A stretch of DNA of 64,000 nucleotides from JABCPH02 sp963524305. GTDB taxonomy: Bacteria; Fusobacteriota; Fusobacteriia; Fusobacteriales; Leptotrichiaceae. The notes beneath the pieces were generated by a model that saw nothing but the letters and a program-made list of their open reading frames with translations, was not told the origin of the DNA and did no database searches. Shown here in pieces: positions 27,501 to 35,704 of the stretch. The position numbers and the translations under genes are program-made. Each line of letters begins with the position of its first letter. The first letter of the stretch is position 1. The stretch lies in the NCBI GenBank assembly GCA_963524305.1, contig CAURGH010000002.1, forward strand, positions 137,578 through 201,577, read 5' to 3'.

Positions 27501-28816
27501 GTTATGTGAAAAAATATTTTGAGGAAGTAGAAGGAACACCAGAAATTAGCAAGAGAAAAGCGGAAATTACAAGAATTGCAAAAGGTTGTGAAGGTGCTAG
27601 AAAAACTACTGGACAGCATCCAGGTGGAATGATAGTAGTTCCACACGATAAATCAATTTACGATTTTTGTCCTGTACAAAGACCTGCAAATGATATGACT
27701 TCTACTTCAAAAACAACACATTTTGATTATCATGTAATGGACGAACAATTGGTAAAATTGGATATATTGGGACACGATGATCCAACAACATTAAGAATAT
27801 TACAGGATTTGACAGGTGTTGATATATACACAATACCACTTGATGATAAAAAGGTAATGAGTTTGTTTAGTGGTACGGAAGCTTTGGGAGTAAATTCAAA
27901 AGATATTGACTCACCAACTGGAACATCAGGAATACCCGAGTTTGGAACGTCGTTTGTAAAACAAATGTTAGTTGATACAAAACCAAAGACATTTGCGGAA
28001 TTAGTGAGAATATCAGGACTTTCCCATGGAACAGATGTTTGGTTGAATAATGCTCAAGATTATGTGCGAAGTGGGACTGCAACATTAAGTGAAATTATAA
28101 CGGTTCGGGATGATATCATGAATAAACTTATTGATGATGGTTTGGATAAATCGTTAGCATTTAGTATAATGGAGTTTGTCAGAAAAGGTCAGCCTACAAA
28201 AAATAGGGAAAAATGGATTGAATACTCGACTAAAATGAAGGAACACGGTGTTCAGCAATGGTATATTGATTCATGCGAAAAGATAAAATATATGTTCCCA
28301 AAAGGACACGCTGTAGCATACGTAATGATGGCAGTTAGAATTGCTTATTTCAAAGTTCATTATCCAATTGAATTTTATACAGCATTTTTAAATAGAAAAG
28401 TTAGTGATTTCAAGATGACAATGATGTTTAAACCTGTTGAAGACTTGAAAAAGGCTAAACTCGAAATGGATAAAAAAGGTAATTTGAATCCAAAAGAAAA
28501 ACAAGAGTTATTTTTATATGAGATTTTGATTGAAATGCATTACAGAGGAATTGAGTTAGAGCAAATAGATATTTATAAATCGGAAGCAAAATCATTTAAA
28601 ATTGAAGATGGTAAAATTAGAATGCCGTTGATTGCAATGGATGGTCTTGGAGAAGCAGTTGCAATAAATGTAGTAGATGAGAGAGAAAAAGGAGAATTTT
28701 TATCATTGGCAGATTTAATGAAGAGAACAAAATTAAATAAAACGGTTGTAGAATTATTAAAAGAAAATAAATGTATACCTGAATTATCAGCAACAAATCA
28801 GCAAACATTGTTTTAG
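24521..28816 (+). CDS. polC: DNA polymerase III PolC, Gram-positive type
   Basis: Replicative polymerase of 1431 residues, full length. Domains in order: N-terminal region; OB fold (around 220-310); PHP domain (ELHAHTNMSEMSGVMSAKDL); inserted DEDD 3'-5' proofreading exonuclease (FDLETTGLDPFKDK, HNAKFDVGFVNQK, HHRAVDDAKATAE); finger region with a four-Cys zinc site (CPKCK and CPKCG); palm with the catalytic DKVPDIDLNFSGEYQ; and a C-terminal region. The built-in proofreading domain identifies PolC rather than DnaE. Start: ATG with AAAGGGAGG six bases upstream. A membrane-protein gene follows 28 bases later, probably in the same transcript. Confidence 0.97.
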   Translation: MARYMKIKPADNFLDKYSMKSFEIDTLSVYSEKKIIELHLKINNYNADREIEDLRKLLYKSFGNGLTLRVEYEIKPELIKENVIGYVKFNIENYKFESERYRYLFANYEVDNIEKVLYIKLPAEHMVEEVRKSPIVHRLSDKISKAFDEERRVELTTGDFEELRKNLAEHFNNLEKPVEAKDIPKPVPSNQNQSKITTSYNKNKYSKKIEDRKASSFSDLEYLNAGEDVALEGKIFGLDIKKTKNGNLMYDFLITDYSDSISCRIFLKPNEDLEIKVGEWVKVIGSFEADRFTQEYIINTKRVDKIPSKDVKRVDNAEKKRIELHAHTNMSEMSGVMSAKDLAKRAKEFGHSAVAVTDFGVVHSYPFAYKEATEDFKIIFGIEAYVVDDEQEMITKPKDINIEEETYVVFDLETTGLDPFKDKIIEIGAVKLRGNQIIDNFSFFVNPEIPIPENITKLTSITDEMVKDAETVEVVLPKFLEFCGDSTVVAHNAKFDVGFVNQKAKGLGLDYSPSVIDTLHWARILLPDQKRFGLKYVANYFKISLENHHRAVDDAKATAEIFQKFLNMVLSRKILKLSEINGTLQTNIQNADTENTMILVKNQAGLKTLYELVSKSHIEFFGNRKPRIPKTLLNEMRENLLLASSASIVFQNSGELARLYLRGTEKEDIEEKAKFYDYIEIYPLSNYVDAVETGEIDNIEVIKEMNQYFYELGKKLGKIVVATGDCHYLEEREAINRSVLVLGSGMGRRQFSYDKKLFFKTTDEMLKEFDYLGEDIAYEVVVENTNKINDMIEPVRPIPTGFYPPKIDGAEDQVREMSYKRLEELYGEDIPDHLKERVEKELNSIIGNGFAVLYLIAQKLVNKSVEAGYLVGSRGSVGSSIVAYLMGITEVNGLYPHYRCPKCKHTEFMMVEGSGVDYPDKNCPKCGTKYIKDGHAIPFEVFMGFNGDKVPDIDLNFSGEYQSKIHKYTEELFGSDNVFRAGTISTLAERNAFGYVKKYFEEVEGTPEISKRKAEITRIAKGCEGARKTTGQHPGGMIVVPHDKSIYDFCPVQRPANDMTSTSKTTHFDYHVMDEQLVKLDILGHDDPTTLRILQDLTGVDIYTIPLDDKKVMSLFSGTEALGVNSKDIDSPTGTSGIPEFGTSFVKQMLVDTKPKTFAELVRISGLSHGTDVWLNNAQDYVRSGTATLSEIITVRDDIMNKLIDDGLDKSLAFSIMEFVRKGQPTKNREKWIEYSTKMKEHGVQQWYIDSCEKIKYMFPKGHAVAYVMMAVRIAYFKVHYPIEFYTAFLNRKVSDFKMTMMFKPVEDLKKAKLEMDKKGNLNPKEKQELFLYEILIEMHYRGIELEQIDIYKSEAKSFKIEDGKIRMPLIAMDGLGEAVAINVVDEREKGEFLSLADLMKRTKLNKTVVELLKENKCIPELSATNQQTLF

Positions 28817-28844
28817 CAACTAGAGATTTAGGAAAGGAAATGAG

Positions 28845-29903
28845 ATGGACTTAAAATATTTTTTAGATGAAAGTAACAAATTTGACAAAAAAATGGGGTT
28901 AAATTTTAGAGGGTTGTATTTTTGGATAGTTTTTATTGGAATATTGGTAACGGAATTAGTGAGTATTTTTATAACAAAATGGATTTATCGTATTCTCTTT
29001 GCAGAAATAATAAAAGAAAGTATTGAAGTGGATATTACAAAATCAGCTGTAGATGTTGCTGTAATTTCTATTGTGTTTTTCCTTGTATCAACAGTATTGG
29101 TACGACTTGTTATTCACTTGTTTTATAGATTGAAAATAAGACACGAGATAAATAAATTTGAAGATGAAGAAATAAAGAGTGTAATACGAGAATGTAAAGT
29201 TAACGAAGAAAAATTAAATCAAATTTTTAAATATCAATTAGAAAAAAAAATAGCAGAAAGTGATATGCCAGTAGATATTTATGATTTGAGAATGATAAGA
29301 AAAACATTAAATGAAGAAATAAAATATAAAAGAAAAAGAATGTACTCGAATAAACTTGAAACTTTTTTCAAAAGTAGTAATATTATTTTGATTTTAATAA
29401 TTTCACATTTAGTAACTTCAGTAATTGCAGTATTTTTAGAATCAATTGGAATAAAGGAGAGTATTTCGATACCATTAAGAGGAATAATTTTCTTTATATT
29501 AATAATTATTTACTTCCATTTTGCTTCGTATTATCAGTATTCTAAAAATGATGAAAGCAATAGAGATATTAGAATAATCGAAAGTATTGAATATGCAAGT
29601 GTACAAGTTTATGAAAATAGTTTAGCAAAAGTTTTTTCGGAATTTCTTAAAATGAAAAATGAGAAATTTGAAGTATTGCCAGTACCTGCAGATAAATTAA
29701 GCTACTTTGAGAATACAAAATACGAGTACAATCCTAAAACACGTGAATTAAGAATAGTTGTAGATTCAAGCTTTTTTAATGGGTACTTAGAAAAACTTTA
29801 TGGAACAGATTTTAATTTTGAAACATTTGATAAATTTGAAAATTTAGATTATATTTATAATTCTGGAAAAAAAGCAATATTAATTAAATTTAAAAGAGTG
29901 TAA
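28845..29903 (+). CDS. Hypothetical four-helix membrane protein
   Basis: Not recognised. The 352-residue product has two hydrophobic segments near residues 25-48 and 68-92 and two more near 172-195 and 205-227. A charged, probably helical cytoplasmic segment (about 95-170) separates the pairs. The C-terminal 120 residues are soluble and end ILIKFKRV. It lies directly behind polC, so it may only share the polC transcript. Start: ATG with GGAAAGGAAATGAG upstream. It ends at a bidirectional terminator. Confidence 0.75.
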   Translation: MDLKYFLDESNKFDKKMGLNFRGLYFWIVFIGILVTELVSIFITKWIYRILFAEIIKESIEVDITKSAVDVAVISIVFFLVSTVLVRLVIHLFYRLKIRHEINKFEDEEIKSVIRECKVNEEKLNQIFKYQLEKKIAESDMPVDIYDLRMIRKTLNEEIKYKRKRMYSNKLETFFKSSNIILILIISHLVTSVIAVFLESIGIKESISIPLRGIIFFILIIIYFHFASYYQYSKNDESNRDIRIIESIEYASVQVYENSLAKVFSEFLKMKNEKFEVLPVPADKLSYFENTKYEYNPKTRELRIVVDSSFFNGYLEKLYGTDFNFETFDKFENLDYIYNSGKKAILIKFKRV

Positions 29904-29920
29904 ATAGTTATAAAATAAAA

Positions 29921-29953
29921 AATACTTAGAGAGGCAAATCTCTAAGTATTTTT
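29921..29953. terminator. Bidirectional terminator between converging genes
   Basis: A perfect 12-bp stem (29921-29932 with 29939-29950) with a six-base loop GGCAAA is flanked by an A-run on the left and TTTT on the right. It overlaps the last codons of the NlpC/P60 gene on the minus strand. Confidence 0.88.
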
Positions 29954-30604
29954 GTTTATTCTAACAGAATATTTGTAATATTTTTTCCAGTAAGGACTTT
30001 TCAAAGAAGACATAACTACACCTTTAGAAGATGAAGCATTAATAAATAATGAATTTCCAACATAAACAGTTGTATGATTTGTTCTTCCTCCTGGTTTAAA
30101 AAATAAAATATCCCCTGGCTGTAAATTTTTTGTAGCAACTTTTCTTCCTAATTTAACTTGCTGAGTAGAAACTCTAGGTAATTCTTTATGATAAACTTCA
30201 CGATAAACTCTACGTGTCAATGCAGAACAGTCAATTCCTCTCTTAGAATCACCACCCCAAGCATATTTTGTACCTTTCCAATTATTATAAGATGCCAATA
30301 ATTTTTTTTGAGCGAAAACTTTCTTTTTTTGAGCAGGAGTTCCTGAATGCAGAACTTTTTCATGATATTTTCTAAGTTCATTCATTTTTTTTGTAACAAT
30401 TGGAGATCTGTTGTTTTTAGTTGTTGAATACATACCTGAAGAACTTGCTGAAGATGTTCTTTTTTTTGTAGAATGTTTTGTTCCTTTATGTGCTAAACTT
30501 GTCTTATTTTTTATAATTTTTTTTGCTTTCGCTTTTGCATGTAAATTTCCTGGAACCATAGCCAGTAACATAAGGACAGATGTAAAAAATCCTTTTTTTC
30601 TCAT
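29942..30604 (-). CDS. NlpC/P60 family cell-wall hydrolase
   Basis: Exported 220-residue enzyme predicted to cut peptide bonds in peptidoglycan stems. A signal peptide (FFTSVLMLLAMVPGNLHA) is followed by a basic Lys/Ser/Thr-rich linker. A C-terminal NlpC/P60 domain begins at WKGTKYAWGGDSKRG. The nucleophile lies in GIDCSALTRRVY and the catalytic His in GRTNHTTVYVG. The third position reads FINASSSKGV, placing Asn where many members have His; family members tolerate His, Asn or Gln there. It is transcribed alone leftward and diverges from fhs. A 7-bp hairpin (30627-30633 with 30643-30649) lies in its leader. Confidence 0.9.
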   Translation of the reverse strand: MRKKGFFTSVLMLLAMVPGNLHAKAKAKKIIKNKTSLAHKGTKHSTKKRTSSASSSGMYSTTKNNRSPIVTKKMNELRKYHEKVLHSGTPAQKKKVFAQKKLLASYNNWKGTKYAWGGDSKRGIDCSALTRRVYREVYHKELPRVSTQQVKLGRKVATKNLQPGDILFFKPGGRTNHTTVYVGNSLFINASSSKGVVMSSLKSPYWKKYYKYSVRINKNT

Positions 30605-30788
30605 AAATTAAAAAATCCTTTCTTTTTCAGATAAATCAAAAATATCTGATAATTCTTTTATACTTACTTAGTAAATAATTTTATCATTTAAAATTAAGAA
30701 ATATAATATAATTTCGTTAAAATATAGTTAATGTTGAGTTATACAAATGAAATAAATACAAAAAAATAATAATTTCAAGAAATAAGAT

Positions 30789-30819
30789 AAAAAAGACTAG
30801 ACTTAGACAGTCTTTTTTT
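30789..30819. terminator. Orphan bidirectional terminator-like hairpin
   Basis: AAAAAAGACT pairs with AGTCTTTTTT around a ten-base loop. It lies between two divergent genes, so neither gene needs it as a 3' end. Its right arm ends three bases before the -10 box of fhs. Confidence 0.5.
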
Positions 30820-30821
30820 AG

Positions 30822-30865
30822 TATAATATAATTGAAAAACAATATATGCACAAGCTCATATTGTT
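30822..30865 (+). promoter_or_regulatory. fhs -10 element and 5' mRNA hairpin
   Basis: TATAAT at 30822-30827 has no consensus -35; the hairpin ending at 30819 fills that space. A perfect 8-bp inverted repeat (30838-30845 with 30858-30865) would fold at the extreme 5' end of the transcript. No THF riboswitch is recognised. Confidence 0.45.
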
Positions 30866-30897
30866 AAATCATAAATTTATTTTTTTAGGAGGAAAAA

Positions 30898-32568
30898 ATG
30901 ACAGATATAGAAATAGCTCAAAAGGCGAAAATGGAAAGAATTAATGTTATTGCGGAAAAAATAGGACTTACAGAGGATGATTATGAACAATATGGAAAAT
31001 ATAAAGCAAAAGTTAGCTTGGAAGTACTAGAAAAAAATAAAGATAAAAAAGATGGGAAATTAATTTTAGTGACAGCAATCACTCCAACACCTCCAGGTGA
31101 AGGGAAATCAACAGTAACAGTGGGATTGACACAAGCATTTAATAAACTTGGATATAATTCAATAGCTGCGTTAAGAGAACCATCATTAGGACCAGTTTTT
31201 GGAATGAAAGGTGGAGCAACTGGAGGGGGAATGTCGCAAGTTGTACCAATGGAAGATATAAACTTGCATTTTACTGGTGATTTACATGCGATATCAGCGG
31301 CTCATAACTTAGTTTCAGCTTGTATTGATAATCATTTGAATCACGGAAATGAATTAGATATAGATATAAATAATATTTCTTGGAAACGTGTAGTTGATAT
31401 GAATGATAGAGCATTGAGAGATATTGTTATTGGAATAGGTGGAAGATTAAATGGAATTCCTAGACAGTCTTCATTCCAAATTACAGTAGCGTCTGAAATT
31501 ATGGCGATTTTCTGTTTAGCAACTTCGATTTCTGATTTGAAAGAAAGAATTGGAGAAATTGTATTTGCTTATAATAGAAAAGGTGAGGTTTTAAAAGTAA
31601 AAGACTTGAAAATAGAAGGTGCAGTTACTGCATTGTTAAAAGATGCAATAAAACCTAATTTAGTTCAAACTTTAGAAAATACACCTGTATTTATTCATGG
31701 AGGGCCTTTTGCGAACATTGCTCATGGATGTAATTCAGTGTTAGCAACAAAAATGGCTTTGAAATTATCAGATTATGCAATTACAGAAGCAGGATTTGCA
31801 GCAGATTTAGGTGCTGAGAAATTTTTAGATATAAAGTCAAGAAAAGCAAATTTAGATCCAAATACAATTATTATCGTTGCAACTGTTAGAGCTTTGAAAC
31901 ATCATGGTGGAGATAAAGACTTGAAAACTGAAAATATTGAAACATTGAAAAAAGGATTGGTTAACCTTGAAAGACATATTGAAAGTATGCAAAAATATAA
32001 TGTTCCAGTAGTTGTTGCAATTAATAAATTTATTACTGATACTGATGCTGAAGTTCAAGTGATTAGAGATTATTGCAAAGAATTAGGTGTAGAAGTAGCT
32101 TTATGTGAAATCTGGGAAAAAGGTGGAGAAGGTGGAAAAGAATTAGTTGAAAAAGTTTTATCAGCAATTGATGAAAATGAAAAATCTGAAACTAAATTCA
32201 AACCATTATACGATTTAGATTTAACTGTTCAAGAAAAAGTAGAAAAAATTGCAAAAGAAATTTACGGAGCTGATGGAGTAAACTTTACAGCTAAAGCATT
32301 AAATAATATTAAGAAATACGTAGAATTAGGATATGACAAATTGCCAATCTGTGTATCAAAAACACAAAAATCATTATCTGACGATCCTAAATTGTTAGGA
32401 AGACCAACAGGATTTAAAATAACAATTAATGAAGTTAGATTATCAGCAGGAGCAGGTTTCCTAGTAGCAATGGCAGGAACAATCATAGATATGCCAGGAT
32501 TACCTAAAAAACCATCAGCTGAATTAATAGATGTTGATGAACATGGAGTTATTTCTGGATTATTCTAA
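30898..32568 (+). CDS. fhs: Formate-tetrahydrofolate ligase
   Basis: Cytosolic enzyme that makes 10-formyl-THF from formate, THF and ATP, feeding one-carbon units to purine and formyl-Met synthesis. The 556-residue length is standard. The ATP-binding loop is TPTPPGEGKSTVTVGL. The downstream family block GPVFGMKGGATGGGMSQVVP and the VFIHGGPFANIAHGCNS segment are intact. Start: ATG with AGGAGG six bases upstream. It is monocistronic, bounded by its own promoter and a GC-rich terminator. Confidence 0.97.
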   Translation: MTDIEIAQKAKMERINVIAEKIGLTEDDYEQYGKYKAKVSLEVLEKNKDKKDGKLILVTAITPTPPGEGKSTVTVGLTQAFNKLGYNSIAALREPSLGPVFGMKGGATGGGMSQVVPMEDINLHFTGDLHAISAAHNLVSACIDNHLNHGNELDIDINNISWKRVVDMNDRALRDIVIGIGGRLNGIPRQSSFQITVASEIMAIFCLATSISDLKERIGEIVFAYNRKGEVLKVKDLKIEGAVTALLKDAIKPNLVQTLENTPVFIHGGPFANIAHGCNSVLATKMALKLSDYAITEAGFAADLGAEKFLDIKSRKANLDPNTIIIVATVRALKHHGGDKDLKTENIETLKKGLVNLERHIESMQKYNVPVVVAINKFITDTDAEVQVIRDYCKELGVEVALCEIWEKGGEGGKELVEKVLSAIDENEKSETKFKPLYDLDLTVQEKVEKIAKEIYGADGVNFTAKALNNIKKYVELGYDKLPICVSKTQKSLSDDPKLLGRPTGFKITINEVRLSAGAGFLVAMAGTIIDMPGLPKKPSAELIDVDEHGVISGLF

Positions 32569-32592
32569 AAAATTAAAATTTTGAAATATTAA

Positions 32593-32643
32593 GGCGGGAC
32601 GGGATAACTGAAAAAAGTTAGTGCTGTTTCCGTCTTTGTTTTA
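32593..32643 (+). terminator. Terminator of fhs
   Basis: CGGGACGG (32595-32602) pairs with CCGTCTTTG (32630-32638) below an inner TAACT/AGTTA stem, followed by a short T-run. It is unusually GC-rich for this genome. Confidence 0.7.
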
Positions 32644-32658
32644 AGGATGGTGAATTGA

Positions 32659-33330
32659 TTGGGTGTATTTGGAAAAATAGTTGACAAATTTCGAAATAAA
32701 AATAATGAAGAGAAAAAATATTTGAAGATTGCTAAGGAGCATATTGATAAAGCAGGAGAAAATTTAACAAAAGAGCAAATTAATGAAATGATGAAGTTGG
32801 GAATGGATACGAGAGAACTTTATCCAGAAGTTTCAAAATTGTATTTTGAACGAATAGAAGATTATTTTCCTCCTGCTTCAACAATGTTGGCTACTTTTTA
32901 TATGGATAAAGATGATGAAATGTATGAAAAATATTGTTTAAAGGCTGCAAATCAAGGAGAAAACATAGCAAAGAAAAGTCTTGCTATATTTTATGCAAAA
33001 AATAATAATGAAGAGAAAATGCTGGAATGGTACAATAAACTTGATGATAAGGAAGATTATGATGTATTAGCCTACATGTCAAATTATTATATGTTTCAAG
33101 ATAATTACGATAAAGTGAAAGAGATAAATTTTACAATATTAAAAAATAAGAAAGATGATGAGTATGCACCTAATTGTTTAGGTGATGCATATTTTGTTGA
33201 AGGTGATTTTGAAAATTCTGAAAAATATTATAAAATGGCTTTGGAAAATGGAAGTCCTGATTCAAAGGATAAATTATTCAACCTTTATCAAACAACAGAA
33301 AATATAGAAAAGTTTAGAGAATTAATTTAA
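32659..33330 (+). CDS. TPR/Sel1-repeat protein, N-terminal part before an in-frame stop
   Basis: 223 residues from a TTG start (GGTGA five bases upstream) to TAA at 33328. The N-terminus is basic and hydrophilic (VFGKIVDKFRNKNN), then helical repeats of TPR/Sel1 type follow (LATFYMDKDDEMYEKYCLKA, LGDAYFVEGDFENSEKYYKM). Reading on through the stop in the same frame gives further repeat sequence (GEDLLSLGNLYF), joining smoothly to the next gene. The two are therefore best seen as one gene of about 526 codons interrupted by a single nonsense codon. Sel1/TPR proteins are scaffolds; the partner is unknown. Confidence 0.75.
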   Translation: MGVFGKIVDKFRNKNNEEKKYLKIAKEHIDKAGENLTKEQINEMMKLGMDTRELYPEVSKLYFERIEDYFPPASTMLATFYMDKDDEMYEKYCLKAANQGENIAKKSLAIFYAKNNNEEKMLEWYNKLDDKEDYDVLAYMSNYYMFQDNYDKVKEINFTILKNKKDDEYAPNCLGDAYFVEGDFENSEKYYKMALENGSPDSKDKLFNLYQTTENIEKFRELI

Positions 33331-33402
33331 AAAGATGAAACTAAAAGAGGAGAAGATCTTTTAAGTTTAGGAAATCTTTATTTTCATAAAAAAGATTATA
33401 AA

Positions 33403-34239
33403 ATGGCTGAAAAATGGTACTTAGAGTCTGAAAAATTAGGGTTTTTGGAGGCAAAATATAATTTAGGGTATGTTTATTATGAAATTGGAAATTTTGAAAA
33501 AGCTGAGAAGTATTTTCAGGAAGTGATAGAAAAAGTCCCACATCTTAAAGAAAGTGCTATTGAAAAATTAATAAATGTTTATAACAGTCAAGCAAATGTC
33601 TATCTAACCAGTGGAGATTTTGATAAAGCTGAAAAATATTTAAAAATATTGGTTGAAAAATATGGGATAAAGGAATGTTATTATAACTTAGCAGTAATAA
33701 ATAGACAAAAAGGAAATATAGAAAAATACAAAGAATATATTTTGAAAGGAATTGAATTTGGAGATAACGAATGTATGTTTAGTTATGCATTATTTGTTTA
33801 TTCTGAAACTGGGAAATATACGAATGAAGTAGATAGATATTTAAAAAATTCTGCTGAAGCAGGAAATGTTGAAGCAATGTATGAATTAGGACTTTTTGCT
33901 GACGAACAAAATAAAATAGATGATTCTAAAAAATGGTATAAAAAAGCAATTAGAAAAGGACATACAACAGCTATGAATAATCTTGCGAATATTTACAATG
34001 AAGAGGGAAATGAGAGAGAAGCGTTAAAACTCTACTTCAAATCAGCTGAAAAAGGTAATCCTTTAGCATTTTTCAACCTTGGAAATTATTATGAAGAAAA
34101 TAATAATATAGAACTTGCGAAAGAATATTATAATAAAGTATTAGATTCGTTGAAAGGTTATCCAACGTGTAAAATAGAGCAAGAAGCATTGGCAAAATTA
34201 AAAAAATTACAGAATAATTTAGAATTAGAAAATAATTAA
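33403..34239 (+). CDS. TPR/Sel1-repeat protein, C-terminal part after the in-frame stop
   Basis: 278 residues of clear TPR/Sel1 repeats (YNLGYVYYEIGNFEKAEKYF, MYELGLFADEQNKIDDSKKW, FNLGNYYEENNNIELAKEYY). It is in the same frame as the preceding gene, and the 24 codons between that gene's stop and this ATG also read as repeat sequence. The ATG at 33403 is internal to a repeat and has no good ribosome binding site, although AGAGGAG lies near 33345. It is probably the 3' half of a gene broken by TAA at 33328-33330 and may be untranslated. The PLP enzyme gene starts 17 bases later. Confidence 0.7.
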   Translation: MAEKWYLESEKLGFLEAKYNLGYVYYEIGNFEKAEKYFQEVIEKVPHLKESAIEKLINVYNSQANVYLTSGDFDKAEKYLKILVEKYGIKECYYNLAVINRQKGNIEKYKEYILKGIEFGDNECMFSYALFVYSETGKYTNEVDRYLKNSAEAGNVEAMYELGLFADEQNKIDDSKKWYKKAIRKGHTTAMNNLANIYNEEGNEREALKLYFKSAEKGNPLAFFNLGNYYEENNNIELAKEYYNKVLDSLKGYPTCKIEQEALAKLKKLQNNLELENN

Positions 34240-34256
34240 AGACAGAAGGTGAAAAA

Positions 34257-35462
34257 ATGTCAGAAAATTACGATTTTGAAACACTTTTAAGCAGAAAAGG
34301 ACAAGGTTCATTTAAATGGGAAGCAATGTACAGAGAAGTTCCTAATTTATCAGATGATACTGTTCCGTTTTCTGTGGCGGATATGGAGTTAAAGATTGCT
34401 CCTGAAATAAGAGAAGGATTGAAAAAATATATTGATGAGGCGATTTTAGGCTATACTGGAGCGACTGACAAATATTATGAAGCGGTTATTTCGTGGATGA
34501 AGAGAAGACATAATTTTGAAGTGGAAAAAGATTGGATTGTTTGCACGAGTGGTGTAGTTGCGGCACTTTATACAGGGGTGAAGGCTTATTTACAAGAAGG
34601 TGAGGGTGTAATTATTTTTACGCCAGTGTATTATCCTTTTTATAATGCGATTAAATCTTCTAATAGAAAAATTGTCGATTGCGGATTGATTGAAACTGAC
34701 GGATATTATGAGATTGATTTTGAGAAGTTTGAAGAATTTGCAAAAGATGAGAATAATAAAATGTTGATTTTGTGTAGTCCGCATAATCCAGTTGGAAGGG
34801 TTTGGAAAAGGGAAGAGCTTGAAAAGATAGGAAAGATTGCATTGGAGAATGATTTAATAATTATTTCTGATGAGATTCATTGTGATATTTTGATGCCGGG
34901 ATTTAAGCATACTGTTTTGCAGACTTTATCGGATGAATTAGCAGAGATAACAGTTACTTGTACTGCGCCTACTAAAAGTTTTAATTTGGCTGGAATTGGA
35001 GTGTCGAATATTATTATTAAAAATAAGAAATTGAGAAAACAGTTTGAGGCTCAAGTGACGAAAGATGGTTCACATGTGTTTGCGGCACTTGGATTTAAGG
35101 CTTGTGAGTTGGCGTATAATGAAGCAGAAGAATGGTTTGATCAGTTTTTGAAATTAGTGGATAAAAATCAAAAATTAGTAAAACAATTTTTTGAAGAAAA
35201 GTTTATTGGATTTAAAGCTCCGTTAATTGAAGGAACTTATTTACAATGGCTTGATTTTAGAGATTTAGGATTGAAAGATGAAGAGTTAAAGGCATTTATG
35301 ACGAAAAAGGCAAATGCGTTTTTTAATGAAGGATACATTTTTGGAAAAGCTGGTTCTGGATTTGAGAGAGTTAATTTGGCGGTGCCTACGAGATATATTG
35401 AGGAAGTTTTAGAGAGAATTTATAATGCGATTAAGGAAGAATATCCTAGACTTTGTAAATAA
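34257..35462 (+). CDS. MalY/PatB-type PLP-dependent C-S lyase (aminotransferase class I/II fold)
   Basis: Cytosolic fold-type I PLP enzyme of 401 residues, most like MalY/PatB cystathionine beta-lyases, which release H2S or thiols from cysteine-type substrates and occur in oral anaerobes. Characteristic points are the N-terminal VPFSVADMEL, the cofactor loop LCSPHNPVGRVW, SDEIHCDIL with the Asp that contacts the pyridine nitrogen, and the Schiff-base Lys in APTKSFNLAG. The C-terminal Arg for the carboxylate lies in FERVNLAVPTRYIEE. Start: ATG with AGAAGGTGA upstream. A plain aminotransferase role is less likely but not excluded. Confidence 0.9.
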   Translation: MSENYDFETLLSRKGQGSFKWEAMYREVPNLSDDTVPFSVADMELKIAPEIREGLKKYIDEAILGYTGATDKYYEAVISWMKRRHNFEVEKDWIVCTSGVVAALYTGVKAYLQEGEGVIIFTPVYYPFYNAIKSSNRKIVDCGLIETDGYYEIDFEKFEEFAKDENNKMLILCSPHNPVGRVWKREELEKIGKIALENDLIIISDEIHCDILMPGFKHTVLQTLSDELAEITVTCTAPTKSFNLAGIGVSNIIIKNKKLRKQFEAQVTKDGSHVFAALGFKACELAYNEAEEWFDQFLKLVDKNQKLVKQFFEEKFIGFKAPLIEGTYLQWLDFRDLGLKDEELKAFMTKKANAFFNEGYIFGKAGSGFERVNLAVPTRYIEEVLERIYNAIKEEYPRLCK

Positions 35463-35536
35463 AGAATTTAAAAAAATTAAAGAAAAATTGGAAATTTTGA
35501 AAAGAAAATTTTAAGGTCGATAAAAAATAAATAATA

Positions 35537-35545
35537 TGATATAAT
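35537..35545 (+). promoter_or_regulatory. Extended -10 element upstream of L,D-transpeptidase 1
   Basis: TGATATAAT fits an extended -10 box; no -35 is evident. The leader to the next gene would be about 150 bases. Confidence 0.4.
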
Positions 35546-35704
35546 AAGTAATCGAAAAGAGAATGTAAAATTGAGAGAAAGGGATAAAGCAAAAAATTTA
35601 GAACATAAAGTAAAATTGAAAAAAGATTTCATAGTTGATGTCCCTAGAATCAAAATTAAATTAGTTCACTATTTTAAATAAATTGAGGAAATTATGGAGG
35701 AAGA

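Noticed and set aside
30828..30897. THF riboswitch upstream of fhs
   Set aside because: The leader is only about 65 bases long and contains one simple hairpin, too short for that class.
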